A DNA stretch of 64,000 nt from Symbiodinium natans (GCA_905221605.1 CAJNDS010002262.1:62001-126000), one strand, 5' to 3'. Shown: positions 45,954-56,945, counted from the stretch's first letter. A program made the numbers and translations. Notes: generated from the sequence alone by a model not told the origin.

Positions 45954-46815
45954 CTACATCAAACCCACGGAATGAACATTTTCGCGCCCGGGTACAGCAA
46001 CCTCCGTCCTACGCCACACAAGTTCAGCGGCTGTTGGGTTGGCTGAGTACTCGAAGCCCGTACTTGGAGGTTCATGGCTACTTATTAACCAATTGTAAGT
46101 GTACTTATAACCCACGTATAAGCCCCTTAAGTGCCCTAATGTGGTTATAAGTACTACGTACAGAGGCAGATAAAATTGGTTTATAAGTACCATGAACCTC
46201 CAAGTATCAACAGCGCTCTCAACTTTCCGAGCACGTCGGTGGTCCTTGGCCTGCACACGAAGCGGGGCTTGGCGTGCAAGATCCTATTGTTCGATCAGAA
46301 GTCATGGCTTATAGAGTTTACCCAGAGACTCCAAGACCTCTCAATTAAGGAATATCCCTTAAATTCTAATAGGAACCCGAATATGACTTAAGGTGTATTC
46401 CTTAATTGATAAGGCACTTTTAGAGTCTCTGGGTATAGGGTCTAGAGCTTTAAGGGGCCTGAGAACTGAAAGCCCCTGCACCCCAAACTCCGATCGCCAC
46501 ACAGCCACCCGCCTCGCATCGGCGTCGCAGGCCCTGTGAATCTCCAGCCAGACGTGCGCCTTCCTCCTGCGCTTTTGCTTCTTACAGGGTAGTTTCAGGG
46601 TCCCAACGTATGGGCCCTTAAAAAGGGGACCCCTTATATACCCCTTATGTATTCTGCTGTACAACCCAAGGGCCCCTACATCAGAACCCTTCAAAGAGGG
46701 TAAGGGACCATATTCAGGGCCCATGAAACTACCCTTAGATAACTTTAACAGACACTCACCTATTGAAATGTCAGCAAGCTCTGCAGACAGAACACGAAAC
46801 AGCGGATGCTTCTGA
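45954..46815 (-). CDS. Four-exon unknown gene, each intron a different TIR family
   Basis: Exon 1 is about 46815-46760 (KHPLFRVLSAELADISI, donor GTGAGT), exon 2 46580-46489 (92 bp, EAKAQEEGARLAGDSQ), exon 3 46283-46198 (86 bp, DLARQAPLRVQAKDHRR), exon 4 46062-45954 (109 bp, TGFEYSANPTAAELVW, stop TAG). Junction phases are 1, 0 and 2, and the exon lengths add up exactly. Introns: 46759-46581 holds a family E element, 46488-46284 a family C element, and 46197-46063 is a family A element whose TIRs supply both GT and AG. The encoded tail ends GRENVHSVGLM. No family recognised; exon 2 looks helical and charged. The 5' end is open and may extend beyond 46815. Product unknown, structure convincing. 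Confidence 0.65.
46061..46206 (-). mobile_element. Family A element forming an intron (A9)
   Basis: 146 bp with perfect-looking TIRs. The splice sites lie in the TIRs: GGAG before GTTCATGG (46197) and CCAAG before TACGG (46063). See the gene at 45954-46815. Confidence 0.8.
46321..46433 (-). mobile_element. Family C TIR element inside an intron (C2)
   Basis: TIRs CCCAGAGACTCCAAGACC and TTTTAGAGTCTCTGGG; inner AAGGAATATCCCTTAA. Lies inside intron 46488-46284. Confidence 0.7.
46586..46735 (-). mobile_element. Family E TIR element inside an intron (E3)
   Basis: TIRs AGGGTAGTTTCAGGGTCCC and GGGCCCATGAAACTACCCTT. It lies inside intron 46759-46581, whose donor GTGAGT is outside the element. Confidence 0.7.
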
Positions 46816-47142
46816 GCCTGGCTACCGGCTTACCCCAGTAACCCCCTGAAACCTCCAAGCCCTTGAAACCCAGAGAAGCTCCTAAACCCTAAAGCTTAAC
46901 ATCCCGGAAGGTTGGAGCTTTGTGGTGCCCTTTTCGCGACTGTTGGGCCTCTACAGCAAGACATTCAGGGATCAGACGGGTTTCAGATAGCGCATGCAGG
47001 TCCTACGTACGCGTATGGAGGTTTCCGAAAACAGAGGTACGTTTTGTTTTTGGGGGGGAGTCCCTTTGAAAGGGGATTCTATTCTATTTGGGGGTGGGGG
47101 GGGGGGGTACCCCTACTTTGGGAAGTACTCAAGTCTCTATGA

Positions 47143-47210
47143 TTCTCTATGTCTGCCCTGAGTCGACCTGGCAGAGCACCCCCACGGGCGCGCTCGACGA
47201 GTGCTTCGGT
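47143..47210 (-). CDS. Possible DUF4116-like fragment
   Basis: Reads TEALVERARGGALPGRLRAD then IE. The spacing VVxxAR-G-AL-LRAD resembles DUF4116, but the match is weaker than at 18.1 or 38.3 kb. Confidence 0.2.
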
Positions 47211-47250
47211 TCAGGCCTTCACAGGGCTTTTGGGGCTTTTTGGGGGTGTG

Positions 47251-47345
47251 AGGGTCTATGTAGACCTTATAGGGTCCCTAGGGCTTACGATTATGGTGTT
47301 AGGGTCTATGTAGACCTTATAGGGTCCCTAGGGCTTACGATTATG
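47251..47345. repeat. 50-bp tandem duplication
   Basis: AGGGTCTATGTAGACCTTAT to CTTACGATTATG occurs at 47251 and 47301, without mismatch over 45 bp. Confidence 0.85.
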
Positions 47346-48049
47346 CAGCGGCGTAGCGTCGGAGGCTTAGGGTCTGGGCTTTCAGTTTCAGGCGCGAGCT
47401 GCTACCATACGTAAGCAAAACAAGAAGACGCTTCCAACGTCTTTCAACGCCGAAAAGTAAATTAGTAAAGAAGTCTGAGAAAAACACACCACAAACTCTG
47501 AAACCGCCCAGAACACCTCGACCCTGAAAGGCGTCCCCAGTAGGCTTCTCCATAAAACAAAAGTAACCTTGTTAAACAAAACAGCCTCTCCTGATTCTTA
47601 TGCAACAAATAAACCAACACCAAAAAACGACCAGTACAAAACATATCGAGATTACATGAAATGAAGAAGAAGAGGAAGAAGACCAAAACACAAACGATTC
47701 TGGAACCCGCCCACGACACCTTCCATCATCGACGTGGCGGGCCGAAGGCGCGCAAGGCGTCAGGCCTCGGGGTGCACAGGCTCGGCGGGTTGAGGGTCTA
47801 GGTGGGGGGGGGGGGGGGGGGGGGGGGGTGAGGGTTTAAGGTTGGGGGTTTAGGGTTAAGGGTTGCGGGTTTTAGGGAATAGACTTTGAAAGCGTTTCAG
47901 ACCCCCTGGATCTATCTGAGCCATCTAACTCCGTTCCTGAACGGGGGGAAAGGAACCCTACATGAATCCTGCACCCCAGACACAAACCCCAAAGCCAAAA
48001 ATCGTGTAGCCGAAGCCCCAAAACCCGAAACCCTAGAATCCTCGACCTA

Positions 48050-48440
48050 ACCCTAAACCCCCTATATACACTCCTAAACCGCCGGAACCCTGAACCCTAA
48101 ACCCCAAGCACCAAACCCTAAACCCCCTACAACCCTAAACCCCAAACCCTAAACCCCCGACAGCCCTAAAACCTAATCCCAAAACCCCCTACAACCCTTA
48201 AACCCTAAACCCCAAGCCCAAAACCCCGTACAACCCTAAACCCCAAACCCTAAACACTAAACCCCCTACAACCCTAACCCCAAACCCCAAAACCAAAACC
48301 CCCTACAACCCTAAAACCCAAACCCCCTACAACCCTAAACCCCCTACAACCCTAAACCCCCAACCCACTACAACCCTAAACCGCAAGCCCCTAACCCTAA
48401 ACCTTAAACCCTAAACCCTAAACCCTAAACCCTAAACCCA
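48050..48440. repeat. CCCCCTACAACCCTAAA higher-order array
   Basis: Telomere-like units alternate with CCCCCTACAA, at least nine times. A distinct local variant of the telomere-like repeat. Confidence 0.8.
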
Positions 48441-48552
48441 GCCGGGAAGCTCAAGGGCTTCTAGCCGGGCGTCTGGAGAGGCTCTGGAGGCGCCTGCAGT
48501 ACCGAGCCCCCAGGCTGCCCCCCCCCCCCCCCCCCCACACCCCTTTAAGTTA

Positions 48553-48645
48553 GGGTTTAGGGTTTAGGGTTTAGGGTTTGGGGTTTGGGGTTTGGGGTTT
48601 GGGGTTTGGGGTTTGGGGTTTGGGGTTTGGGGTTTGGGGTTTGGA
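48553..48645. repeat. GGGTTTG variant array
   Basis: Begins TTAGGGTTTAGGG then about ten GGGTTTG units; same single-base variant as at 16.2 kb. Confidence 0.9.
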
Positions 48646-48938
48646 GCTATAAGATACATACTGGCCAGATCACTATGCACTAAGAAAGGGGTATTGGGCT
48701 CGATGGGTTGGTTTTGCAGCAAGAAATCTGGATTGGTGAGAGGGGGTGGAGGCACTCATTCCGGCACATGAGGCAGCCTACCGTTCCCACAGAGCATCTG
48801 CTGCCAGGGGTCAAGCTGCGAGTATAGGATTTAGGATTCAGGGAGAAGTTGGAAATCTTGGTTGTGACTAGTCAGCCTTATTGCTGCCCCTGACACGTGG
48901 CACCCTTCAATTTCCAGCTCCAGTGCCTGGCATTGCCG

Positions 48939-49166
48939 CTATGAGTTATGTTGCCCGTGACAAGATTTGAGCACATCTTGCACGCAGATCGCCCAAGCAA
49001 ACCCCAAGCGGGGCCCCGCCACGCTTGGCGCGGTCTCATGCCAAGCAGGGGCCTCCAGCCACTCGCACCGCCATGCCTTCAGATGCCATTTTGCTGAGAA
49101 AGATACGCTAATCCACAAGTCAACTCTCTCTCTCTCTCTCGCTCTCTCTCGCGATGTGCTTGCCAT
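48939..49166 (-). CDS. Weak coding candidate
   Basis: Frame reads VDLWISVSFSAKWHLKAWRC, later LGFAWAICVQDVLKSCHGQ. It lies in a unique, telomere-repeat-free stretch (48.8-49.6 kb), but plus-strand frames are open too and tryptophan content is high. No domain recognised. Confidence 0.18.
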   Translation of the reverse strand: MASTSRERARERERVDLWISVSFSAKWHLKAWRCEWLEAPAWHETAPSVAGPRLGFAWAICVQDVLKSCHGQHNS

Positions 49167-50689
49167 TAGCCAAACAGCTCACCAACAATGGGCCACACAA
49201 CTGCTCACCTTGTTTACCGGATGCACTGGGATCTGCTTCCGCCTAGAAGCCGGATTCTGGAGTTGAAGCTGAAACAAACAAGACATGGGGTACTCAGTTT
49301 ACCCGTCAGAGCTGCACTGCTTCTTGGCAGAGTTGCACTAGGCCACAAAGCAGCACAAGGAGGCTCTGAATTCTTTGGTGCTCCGACTCTTCTTGCAGAT
49401 TCTGTTCGGAACCTGACAGTGCAGACGAGCGTTCAAGCTGCATAGGATCGTACTGCGGCGAAGAAGCTGCTTCAGAAATGAGTGGGTACTGCTCTTACTT
49501 TCAACCCTGAAGGCGGCTAAGCTGCCCAAGCACCTTGCAACATTACTGTAGGAAACAGCACCAATGGCTCTGTGAGGTGGCTGCAGTTGAGCGTAGCTCG
49601 TTGTTTGGCAAGCCCTAAAATCCCTAATCAATCACAGCCCTGAAGCCTACACGCCTGAACTTTCGAACGCAAAAGTCCTCGAACCCCAAAACCCTGAGCC
49701 CTAAACTTTATTCCCGGACCCTGAAGCCTTCCAAGCCCCGCCGAAGCCCAGCGCACCTGCCAAAAGGCACGCCGCCTCTGTCTCCGCTTGCCGGCGCAGC
49801 CGCCCTGCGGCAGCGGCGAACTCCTGGGCATGAGGATCTCTCACAAGATACGTTAGGGTTTTAATGTGGTCTCCTGATCCCCCCCCCCCCCCCCCCCCCC
49901 CCCAAACTAAATCCACCCCCGCAACAGTGTCACAAAAAAAAAAATGGACCCCCCCAAACTAATTTTCGGCCCCGGGCCCCCCCCACCGGCTCCTCTTAAC
50001 TTCCTCTTCGCTCCTCTTCCCTCTCCTCTTCCTCTCCCTCTCCTCTTAGGTAATTAAGCTCAGGTAAGCTCAGATGAGCTCGTTCTCTTTTTTTCTCTCT
50101 TCCGAAACCCATGCCCGAAAAAACTTTTCATTATTGTAGGGGGGCAACCAAATTTTTGTCCCCTGAATTGTTTTTTGAAAACTTTTCATTATTGGAGGGG
50201 TCCACACTAATCAGGATACGACATTAGTACCGACGGAGAGGGGGGGATGGCTCGAAGATACTCCGCCAGACACGTAGAAACAGTTGCGTAGAATAGTGGA
50301 TGATGGTGGATGTTGCAGAAGGGTTCCGAGAGGATGTGCCCAAAGCTCCTGTGTCAAAGGCTGATAACTGCCACAGCCAGCAAAAGCCTTTCGGCGTCTT
50401 CTGTCCAAGCCACCAACCCTACCGCACAACCCCTAAATCCTGAACTCTTGATTAACCCTGAACACCAGGGCCTTGTCTAGCAAGCAAGGCAGTCTGTAGG
50501 GACAAGTCCGGCACTACTGTAGGGTAAAACCCTAAACCTTAAGCCATTTGTTTCAATGCCGGGCCCTCAGCCCGAACGCCTCGCTTGACTAGGCAGCAAG
50601 CCTTCAACCGATGCCCTCAATGCAAAGTCCCAGCAGCAAGCAGCATGTTTTCCTGACCAAGCTAAGGTTACACAACCAAAAAGGGCTCC

Positions 50690-50965
50690 AAATCACCCTA
50701 TGCAGAGAGTACTTCTAGACGTTGAACGGCAAGTAGCAGTTATGATCCAAAGTCGACACTGCCTTGAAAACATTGTCGTCACATATCTACGAACTTGGAG
50801 CCAAGCAGATGAGTGCTGTGACGCATCTTGGTTGAACAGCCCGTCATGGTCGAGGTTTGTCCCATGGAAGATGCAAGGTCTAGCTGGTCTGACATCTGGG
50901 ACATTGGAGCCCTTGCACTCTGGTCGCGCAGACTTCACCAGTATTAACAAGAAAGCATAACCCAA
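50690..50965 (-). other. Stretch open on both strands, coding status unclear
   Basis: About 275 bp of unique sequence is open for 86-90 codons on both strands (minus: ARPCIFHGTNLDHDGLFNQD; plus: QVAVMIQSRHCLENIVVTYL). One is the shadow of the other, or both are chance. I do not assign a gene. Confidence 0.2.
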
Positions 50966-51455
50966 ATATCGTCATACAGGCATGCGGCTATAGTACAGCA
51001 ATATACTCCAGTAGTGCATGGCCTCTCCAACTCCACAAGACACATAAACCCTAAACCCTAAACCCAAAACCCTAAACCCCCTAAAACCCTAAACCCTAAA
51101 CCCCCTAAACCCTAAACCCTGAACCGCATCATAAGGCCTCCAAAGCTGAGCCTCCAAACCGCAAGCCCTGAGTCCCAGCTCCGAAAGCCCAAACCCTAGC
51201 CATGACATATCACGACACCATGAGTTTAGGGTTTAGGGTTTAGGGTTTGAGGCCATATGAGGGCTTGCGATCATACGGGGCCCTTATGCCGATCCCGCAA
51301 TCGTAGGATTCCCTATAAATCGACACCTAAACCCTCAACTCTAGGTTGCGTTCGGTCCTCAAAGCTGGTGATTTCCAGCAGTTCCTGGCAAAGAACCCCC
51401 CAGACCCCTGCCAGAAGCCCCCAAAAGCCCCAGGTTCTTCCACTCCTACAGCCTT

Positions 51456-51656
51456 CCCAGAGACTCCTTCGTTGAGGAATATTCCTTAAACCATACGAGG
51501 AGCCCGGTTACATTTTTGAGGAATATTCCTAAAACCCTAAACCCTGAACCCTAAACCCTAAACCCTAAACCCTAAACCCTGAACCCTGAACCCTAAACCC
51601 TAAACCCCAAACCCTAAACCCTATTCCTTCATTGAGGGGAGTCTTGGAGTCCCTGG
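51456..51656. mobile_element. Family C element split by a telomere-like array (C3)
   Basis: Left half CCCAGAGACTCCTTCGTTGA and GGAATATTCCTTAAACC, right half GAGTCTTGGAGTCCCTGG. About 90 bp of CCCTAAA/CCCTGAA repeats (51533-51623) lie between them. Confidence 0.65.
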
Positions 51657-52770
51657 ACTGATGAATATAAGTTGGTTGGGGCTGCAGGTATCCTGGAGGC
51701 GCTTTCCTGCTGCATCGCGCCGGAGTGCCGCTCCCTCCTTCATGACATGACTCTTAGTTGAAGGGTTTAGGGTTTAGGGTTTAGGGTTTAGGGTTTAGGG
51801 TTTAGGGTTTAGGAGGGAGTTGGGGTGGCTGTCTGGCTCTAACGAAAGGGCGGATTCGACTGGATGGGTTGTGGGAGTTTTTCTTTCAACTTTACAGAAG
51901 GGGCCCTGCGTTTTGGCAGAGCCGTTGATTGTCGAAATCGGGAGGCCCGTCCAAAAGTCTTCACAGCTCTTTCGGATCTCAGTCCAGGGTTTAGGATTTA
52001 GGGTTTAGGGTTTTCTTCCAAATTCGTGGTCTGCTTCTCAATCGGGTTCGGGCTGCACCAACTGCCCAATTAATGACGCGGGGCCATACCCTAAAACCGT
52101 AAACGCTCAAGCCCGAAGCTCTTCACTCTCTCGCGACAAGTACTTCCTGCTCCCTCCCTCACGAGATGCCCGCGCGCGGTAGGTTGCGTAGTGTTTGGAA
52201 AGGTTGAGGGCTCAGGAAGGGCCACAGCTGCAAGCATACCGGGAAGTCCCACCCATTCTCCAGAGCCCTTGGCGCCAAGTTGGCCCCGTCCTACTCAAAC
52301 AATAATGAAGGACGCTAAACCCTGAACCCTGGACCGCTTTGAGCAAGCCGGCCTTTGGGGTGATGGGTTTGGCGCCAAGAGTTTGGGGGTGAAGGTTGGG
52401 GCTTCAAGGTTTAGGGTTTTAGGTTTAGGCTTCAGTGACTAGGGTCGTTTTGGCGAAACCTTACAACCTGGAAACTCAATATTCGCAAGTAACAATCTCG
52501 GGACCGCCCTCAAGCCTGGGACCGGCACTTCACAATTCCTCTCCCTTACGCTGCACCGCCCAAGACAGAGACTAAAGCTACTTGGCCCCCATTACAAACC
52601 TCGCAGCCGTCAAGAAAACCCCAAAACCGCACACCCTGAACTTCATCATATAGGGGCCTGAAAAAATAGGGTTTCGCGGGTTAGTATAACTATAAAGGGA
52701 CCTTCAAGGAATCCTACTGGTAATCATTCGGACCCCTAGATTACCCTGAAAGCATAAACGCTGAACCCAG

Positions 52771-53088
52771 TGAAGGCAGCACGGCACCTGGCGCAGCTCG
52801 CTCAACAACCGTTCCGGCGTCGCCTGGCCTGGCCCATGGTGGGTTGCGGGATTGAGGTCTCTGCTACTTGGAGGTGCATGGGTAACAATAAGCAGGGCCA
52901 CAAGTACCCTAAATAAGGTTAGAAAGTATAGTTCCCTTGTAACCCTATTGATACCTACCCTAAACCTAAACCCGTGTTCTGCAAGGGCCTTTTCAAGAGT
53001 TTCAGGGATTCGGAAGGAGTTGGCTCAAACATTGAGCCTGTGGAGTTCTTTGGGAGGCCGGAAGAGAACCCTGAACCCTGAACCCTGA
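52771..53088 (+). CDS. Plus-strand exon pair around a decayed family A element
   Basis: Acceptor AACCCAG, then exon 52771-52873 (103 bp: 2 bases, 33 codons, 2 bases) reading KAARHLAQLAQQPFRRRLAW and ending GCTACTTGGAG before GTGCATGG in a family A TIR. The downstream exon begins after GTTCTGCAAG (52984). The phase-consistent frame reads AFSRVSGIRKELAQTLSLWS; another frame (LFKSFRDSEGVGSNIEPVEF) looks at least as protein-like. Both frames stop in CCCTGAA repeats with a C-terminal NPEP. No family recognised. One of the few plus-strand coding segments. Confidence 0.4.
52865..52966 (+). mobile_element. Family A element, 3' end decayed (A10)
   Basis: Left TIR TACTTGGAGGTGCATGGGTA is intact; interior AAGTACCCTAAATAAGGTT. 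The right end is lost in CCTAAACC sequence. Confidence 0.6.
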
Positions 53089-53099
53089 ACCCTAAACCC

Positions 53100-54340
53100 T
53101 ACACTTCGTGACCCTTTGCAGGGAAACAGGGTTTCCCCTTCTATCCACAGGGTTTACCTTGGAGCCTCAGGGTTTTGGGGGACGCTTTTTTTAAGATCCT
53201 TGAGGTTCCTTGGTTTAGGGTTTAGGGTTTAGCGTTTAAGGGTGCGAGTCTTAATCATAAGCCCTGGAATGTAGGCCCTCTAGACCTCCAAGCCAAGGCT
53301 TCCCCAACTAAGGACTTGCCAGTGAAGGGAGCTGCAGCTTCAGGGCTCGATGGTATGATGGGATGAGGCCCTGAGGAATGAAGATCTTTGGCCAACCACT
53401 GGCCCTAAAGGCTCTGTAGGTCATGAACTTGTTGGCTCATGAACTTCTTGGGCTTGGGAGGTGGGACCGTGGAGCACTCTAGGGGCGATGGCGCTTGATC
53501 TCCCTACTGGCTACTGCTGTGCTTTGGATGACCTAGACTTCCGGGTCACCGAAAGCAGCACAAGAAACTGAATTTCTTGGAACAAAGGCGCCGACTTTTG
53601 AAGGTTTGGCGACTTGGACGTGCAAGCTTGAGATGGCGCGCATGAACCCTAAACGTTCCATATACACCCAAGGCAGTTAGAGGCTACTGGAGATGCAGTC
53701 TTCCTTCTCAGAATGTAGGCTTAGGGTTTACCGCTAGAGATTCCGCTCTTGTACTTCTAAGAGACCCAAGAGCTTTTGCAGCCTTCTAGACGTACACACG
53801 CAAGACAAAGCCAACGGCATCACAGAACGGAGGGAGTGAGACCCCCGCTGCCCACTGCGCAGAGGTGCGCGTCGCTGCGAATCTCCTGGATCCATGTCTA
53901 GGCTCCACGGTGAGCTAAGACTGCAAGGAGGGTGCCCCCTCTTCTTGTCTTCCTAAGGTCTTAAAGGAGAACCGAATCCCCCAAAAAGGAAAGAACTCTG
54001 AATTCCTTAGGAGGGAGACGTGTTGAGACAGGAGCCCCGACCGCTTGATACAAGAACCGCAACTGGGAGTGTTCAGAGTATAGGGGTTTGGTTACTCTGA
54101 ACTTTGCCCCTCAAGCCTAGACCCATCAGGCTGCGCCTCCAGAAACTCTGTCAGGATCCTCCGCACCAAGGCATCGTAGCCTCTGGGGGGAAGCTTAGGG
54201 CTTAAGGGTAAGCTTTAAGTTCAAGGGGATTCAAGCCCTAAACCCTAAACCCTAAACCCTAAACCCTGGTTCACTGAGCATCCGTATCCGGTCACGAAGG
54301 ACAGCGGCCTCTGTAGATGTCGAAGCAGGCATGGTCATAC
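53100..54340. other. Unique sequence, no gene recognised
   Basis: Little telomere-like repeat except at 53215-53235 and 54238-54268. All frames are broken within about 60 codons. It may be intron or intergenic DNA. Confidence 0.4.
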
Positions 54341-54346
54341 CTGAGC

Positions 54347-54503
54347 TGCTTGGAGGTTCCGGGGGTAGTTCCCTAAACCCTAAACCCTAAACCCTAAACC
54401 CTAAACTTACAAGCATAATAAGTATGGTAACTCCAATTCTATAACCCTATTTCAGGGTACTTATAACCCTATACTTGTACTTCCCCAAATGAGCCTCCAA
54501 GTA
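54347..54503. mobile_element. Family A element interrupted by five CCCTAAA units (A11)
   Basis: Left TIR GCTTGGAGGTTCCGGGGGTAG, then exactly five CCCTAAA units (54371-54405), then normal family interior and right TIR GAGCCTCCAAGTA. The repeats replace or split the region after the left TIR. Confidence 0.7.
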
Positions 54504-55577
54504 TGGCTCAGCAGGGAGGAGCGGGGGAAGAGGAGGGTGGCCCCAAGCCATGCGATGGCTGGGGCTTCTTTACTGACGGTTTGTTTTTTTATCACAACAC
54601 AAAGAATGACCTGAAAATGCTGTGTGTGCCACAGGGTGCTGTGGTCGTTTGGGTTTCGGGTTGAGTGCCCGGACTTAGTTGTGACCCGAATCCCGGAGAG
54701 ACTAAGCGCTGAACGTCAAGATGAATTTTATCTACGACGACCTACGATTCAGGGCAAGGAGCTCGTCGCGCTCAGCGAAAGCTGCTGCGTGCTTCCTGCA
54801 TTGGATGCCGGGCAATCACAGCCCCCCCCCCCCCCCCCCAATTTGCCTGTTGTTGCCAGCCCACCCCTCTCCCTGTATAGAATGGAAAAGCTGAAGAAAG
54901 GAGTGAGGGTAAGGGAAGGCAAAGGAGTTGGGGTTAGGGTTATAGGGTTAACCCCAACCCTAACCCCAGGTAGGGTAACCCAGGGTAAGGGCAGGGAGAG
55001 GACCCCCCCCCCCCCCCCCCCACCACCAACCCTAAACCCCAAAACTGAAAAATTCCCTAAACCTGAAGCCTGACAGGATTGAGAAACCTGGACACATTTT
55101 CTCGCAGACCCTCTTAGCCCCTAAAAGCCCCAAGCCCGCCTGGACTTCGAAAATCCTAGACCCGAAGCTTCGCTACGCCAGGGCGCAGCCCCAGTCCCCC
55201 CAAAAAAACGCGCGCCTCACGTAGGCCTCCAGCTCACCCTGGATGGCATTTGCCTTGCTGGAGGGGGGTTTGGGCGTTTAGGGTTCAAGGTTGGCGTAGG
55301 GTTTGTAAGGTTGAGAGTTGAGGGTTTACAACGTGCAGGGTTAGGGGCTCGGGTCTTGAGTCTTCCCAACTTACGCCAGCATAGATCCCAAACAGCGAGA
55401 GAGCCTGAAAGCCAAGAAAGCTTCGCATTCTGCGAGCCCAGAGGTACAAATGCGAAAGTTTCGCATTTCGCCAACGCAGACTTCTAAAAGCGAGGACAGT
55501 TTCGAATTCCGCGCGCCCAGACGGACCTAGACCCAGCCCCGCTTACCCTTCAGGTTGGAACCCTGTAACGTTGACAG

Positions 55578-55681
55578 TTGGGATGTTCCCCCCTACTAAG
55601 AGTCCTTCATAGAGATTACAGTACCCCCCTATTATAATCCCTGCTAAGGACTGTTCGTAGTATAAGGGAGAACATCCCAAG
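55578..55681 (-). mobile_element. Family B element forming an intron (B6)
   Basis: TIRs TTGGGATGTTCCCCCCTACT and AGGGAGAACATCCCAAG. Donor for the exon at 55674 lies in the TIR; TACAG at 55563 is a possible acceptor. Confidence 0.65.
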
Positions 55682-55724
55682 TTGACACCGTGTTTGGGCA
55701 AGAACACGGCGCTGACTTTGCCCC
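55674..55724 (-). CDS. Exon ending inside a family B TIR
   Basis: Acceptor CGTCTTGCAG, then 51 bp reading GKVSAVFLPKHGVNLG and stopping at GGGAT before GTTCTCCC in the TIR of the family B element at 55578-55681. VFLPKHG faintly recalls the FLPRHG motif of MTA/purine nucleoside phosphorylases, but one short exon cannot prove this. A 16-bp exon (GGTTCCAACCTGAAGG) between CGTTACAG and GTAAGC may follow in phase. Confidence 0.35.
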
Positions 55725-55766
55725 CTGCAAGACGAGATGGATAGCTGCGATGGAGCGGGCTGCTTC

Positions 55767-55855
55767 CCTAAACCCTAAACCCTAAACCCTAAACCCTAAA
55801 CCCTAAACCCTAAACCCAAAACCCAAAACCCAAAAACCTAACCCTAAACCCTAAC
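55767..55855. repeat. (CCCTAAA)n array
   Basis: Seven units then CCCAAAACCC variants, upstream of the exon at 55674-55724 on the coding strand. Confidence 0.9.
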
Positions 55856-56064
55856 CCGGGTTGAGAGCCTGGGGTTTTTACGGGTAGTAAAGTCTCAAGC
55901 GCCAGTACGACGATGGCTCCCGAAGGCTCCTGCAAGCCATCAGCCGAGTGGAGAGGCCAAAGCCCTCCCCGAACACCCAGAACCATGGCTTGGGGTTTAG
56001 GTGTAGGGCTTAGGGTTTAGGGTTTAGGGTTTCGGGTTAAAACACGACCAAAAAAACGCCTAAG

Positions 56065-56465
56065 CCTAAGTCCCAAAATCCCAAACTTGGGATGTCCCCC
56101 CTTACATAAACAGTCCTTAATAGGGATTATAGTACCCCCTAATATAATCCCGATTATGGACTGTTAGTATAAGGGGGAACATCCCAGCCCCCAAACCTTA
56201 AACCCAGCCAGGCAACACCTAGAGACTCCAATACCCCTTATATACTTCAGGAATATTTCTTAAAATATACGAAGGTTCCTTTTTTGGCTTAAGGAATATT
56301 CGTTAAGGAATATTCCTTAAAATGTGCTAAGGTTCCTTATATCATGGTTTAAGGAGTCTTCCTCAATTCGGGTGTATGGGAGTCTCTGGGCATATCCCAA
56401 GTACCGCCCCGATGCTTCCAGCCACTGCGCCAGAGGATCCAGCAACGAGGACATGGCGTCAGCGG
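56065..56465 (-). CDS. Three small exons separated by family C and family B elements
   Basis: Exon 56465-56405 reads ADAMSSLLDPLAQWLEASGR; intron 56404-56219 (186 bp) holds a family C element with AG in the TIR end CTCTAG; exon 56218-56181 (38 bp) reads CCLAGFKVWGLG; intron 56180-56086 (95 bp) is a family B element with GT and AG in its TIRs; the last exon from 56085 adds FWDFGT and stop. Phases 2 and 1 are kept. The small middle exon lowers confidence. Function unknown. Confidence 0.38.
56086..56187 (-). mobile_element. Family B element forming an intron (B7)
   Basis: TIRs CTTGGGATGTCCCCCCTTAC and AAGGGGGAACATCCCA. Gives intron 56180-56086. Confidence 0.65.
56219..56390 (-). mobile_element. 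Family C element forming an intron (C4)
   Basis: 172 bp, TIRs CTAGAGACTCCAATACCCC and TATGGGAGTCTCTGGG, with GGAATATTCCTTAAAA in two copies. Core of intron 56404-56219. Confidence 0.65.
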
Positions 56466-56532
56466 CTTGGGGTTTTAGGGTTCAGGGTTCAGGGTGTAGG
56501 GTTTGTGGTTTAGGGTTTGGGGTTTAGGGTTG

Positions 56533-56640
56533 GGAGGTTCCCCCTTAGACTAACAGTCCTTAATAGCGATTCATACCGGGGTGGGGGGGGGGGGTACTGC
56601 TATCCCTATGAAGGGCTGTTAGTATAAGGGGAACATCCCA
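56533..56640. mobile_element. Family B element with a poly-G loop (B8)
   Basis: TIRs TTGGGAGGTTCCCCCTTAGA and AAGGGGAACATCCCAA, with a G run of about 14 in the centre. Confidence 0.65.
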
Positions 56641-56839
56641 ACCTATAGGGTCTTAGGGTTCTAGGGTTTACGAAGGGTGTTAGGCGGCAAGAGGGTTTTG
56701 GGGTTCAGGGCTTTGCGGACCCTAAACCCTAAACCCTAAACCGTAAACAGCTTGGTCTCGGACAATTGGAACCCAGCCGCCAATGCCAACAACCCGTAAT
56801 ACGGGATCGGCAAATAAACTGGTTGAGGGTTTTGGGAAT

Positions 56840-56945
56840 AGGCTATAGGGTTTATACATATATGTATATCTACAAAAAATGTGTATATATACATACATAT
56901 ACTATATATATATATATAGATAGATATCATAATGTTAAGGATGTG
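56840..56945. repeat. TA-rich microsatellite
   Basis: TATACATATATG and (TA)n tracts. Nothing coding seen in 56.7-57.3 kb. Confidence 0.85.
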
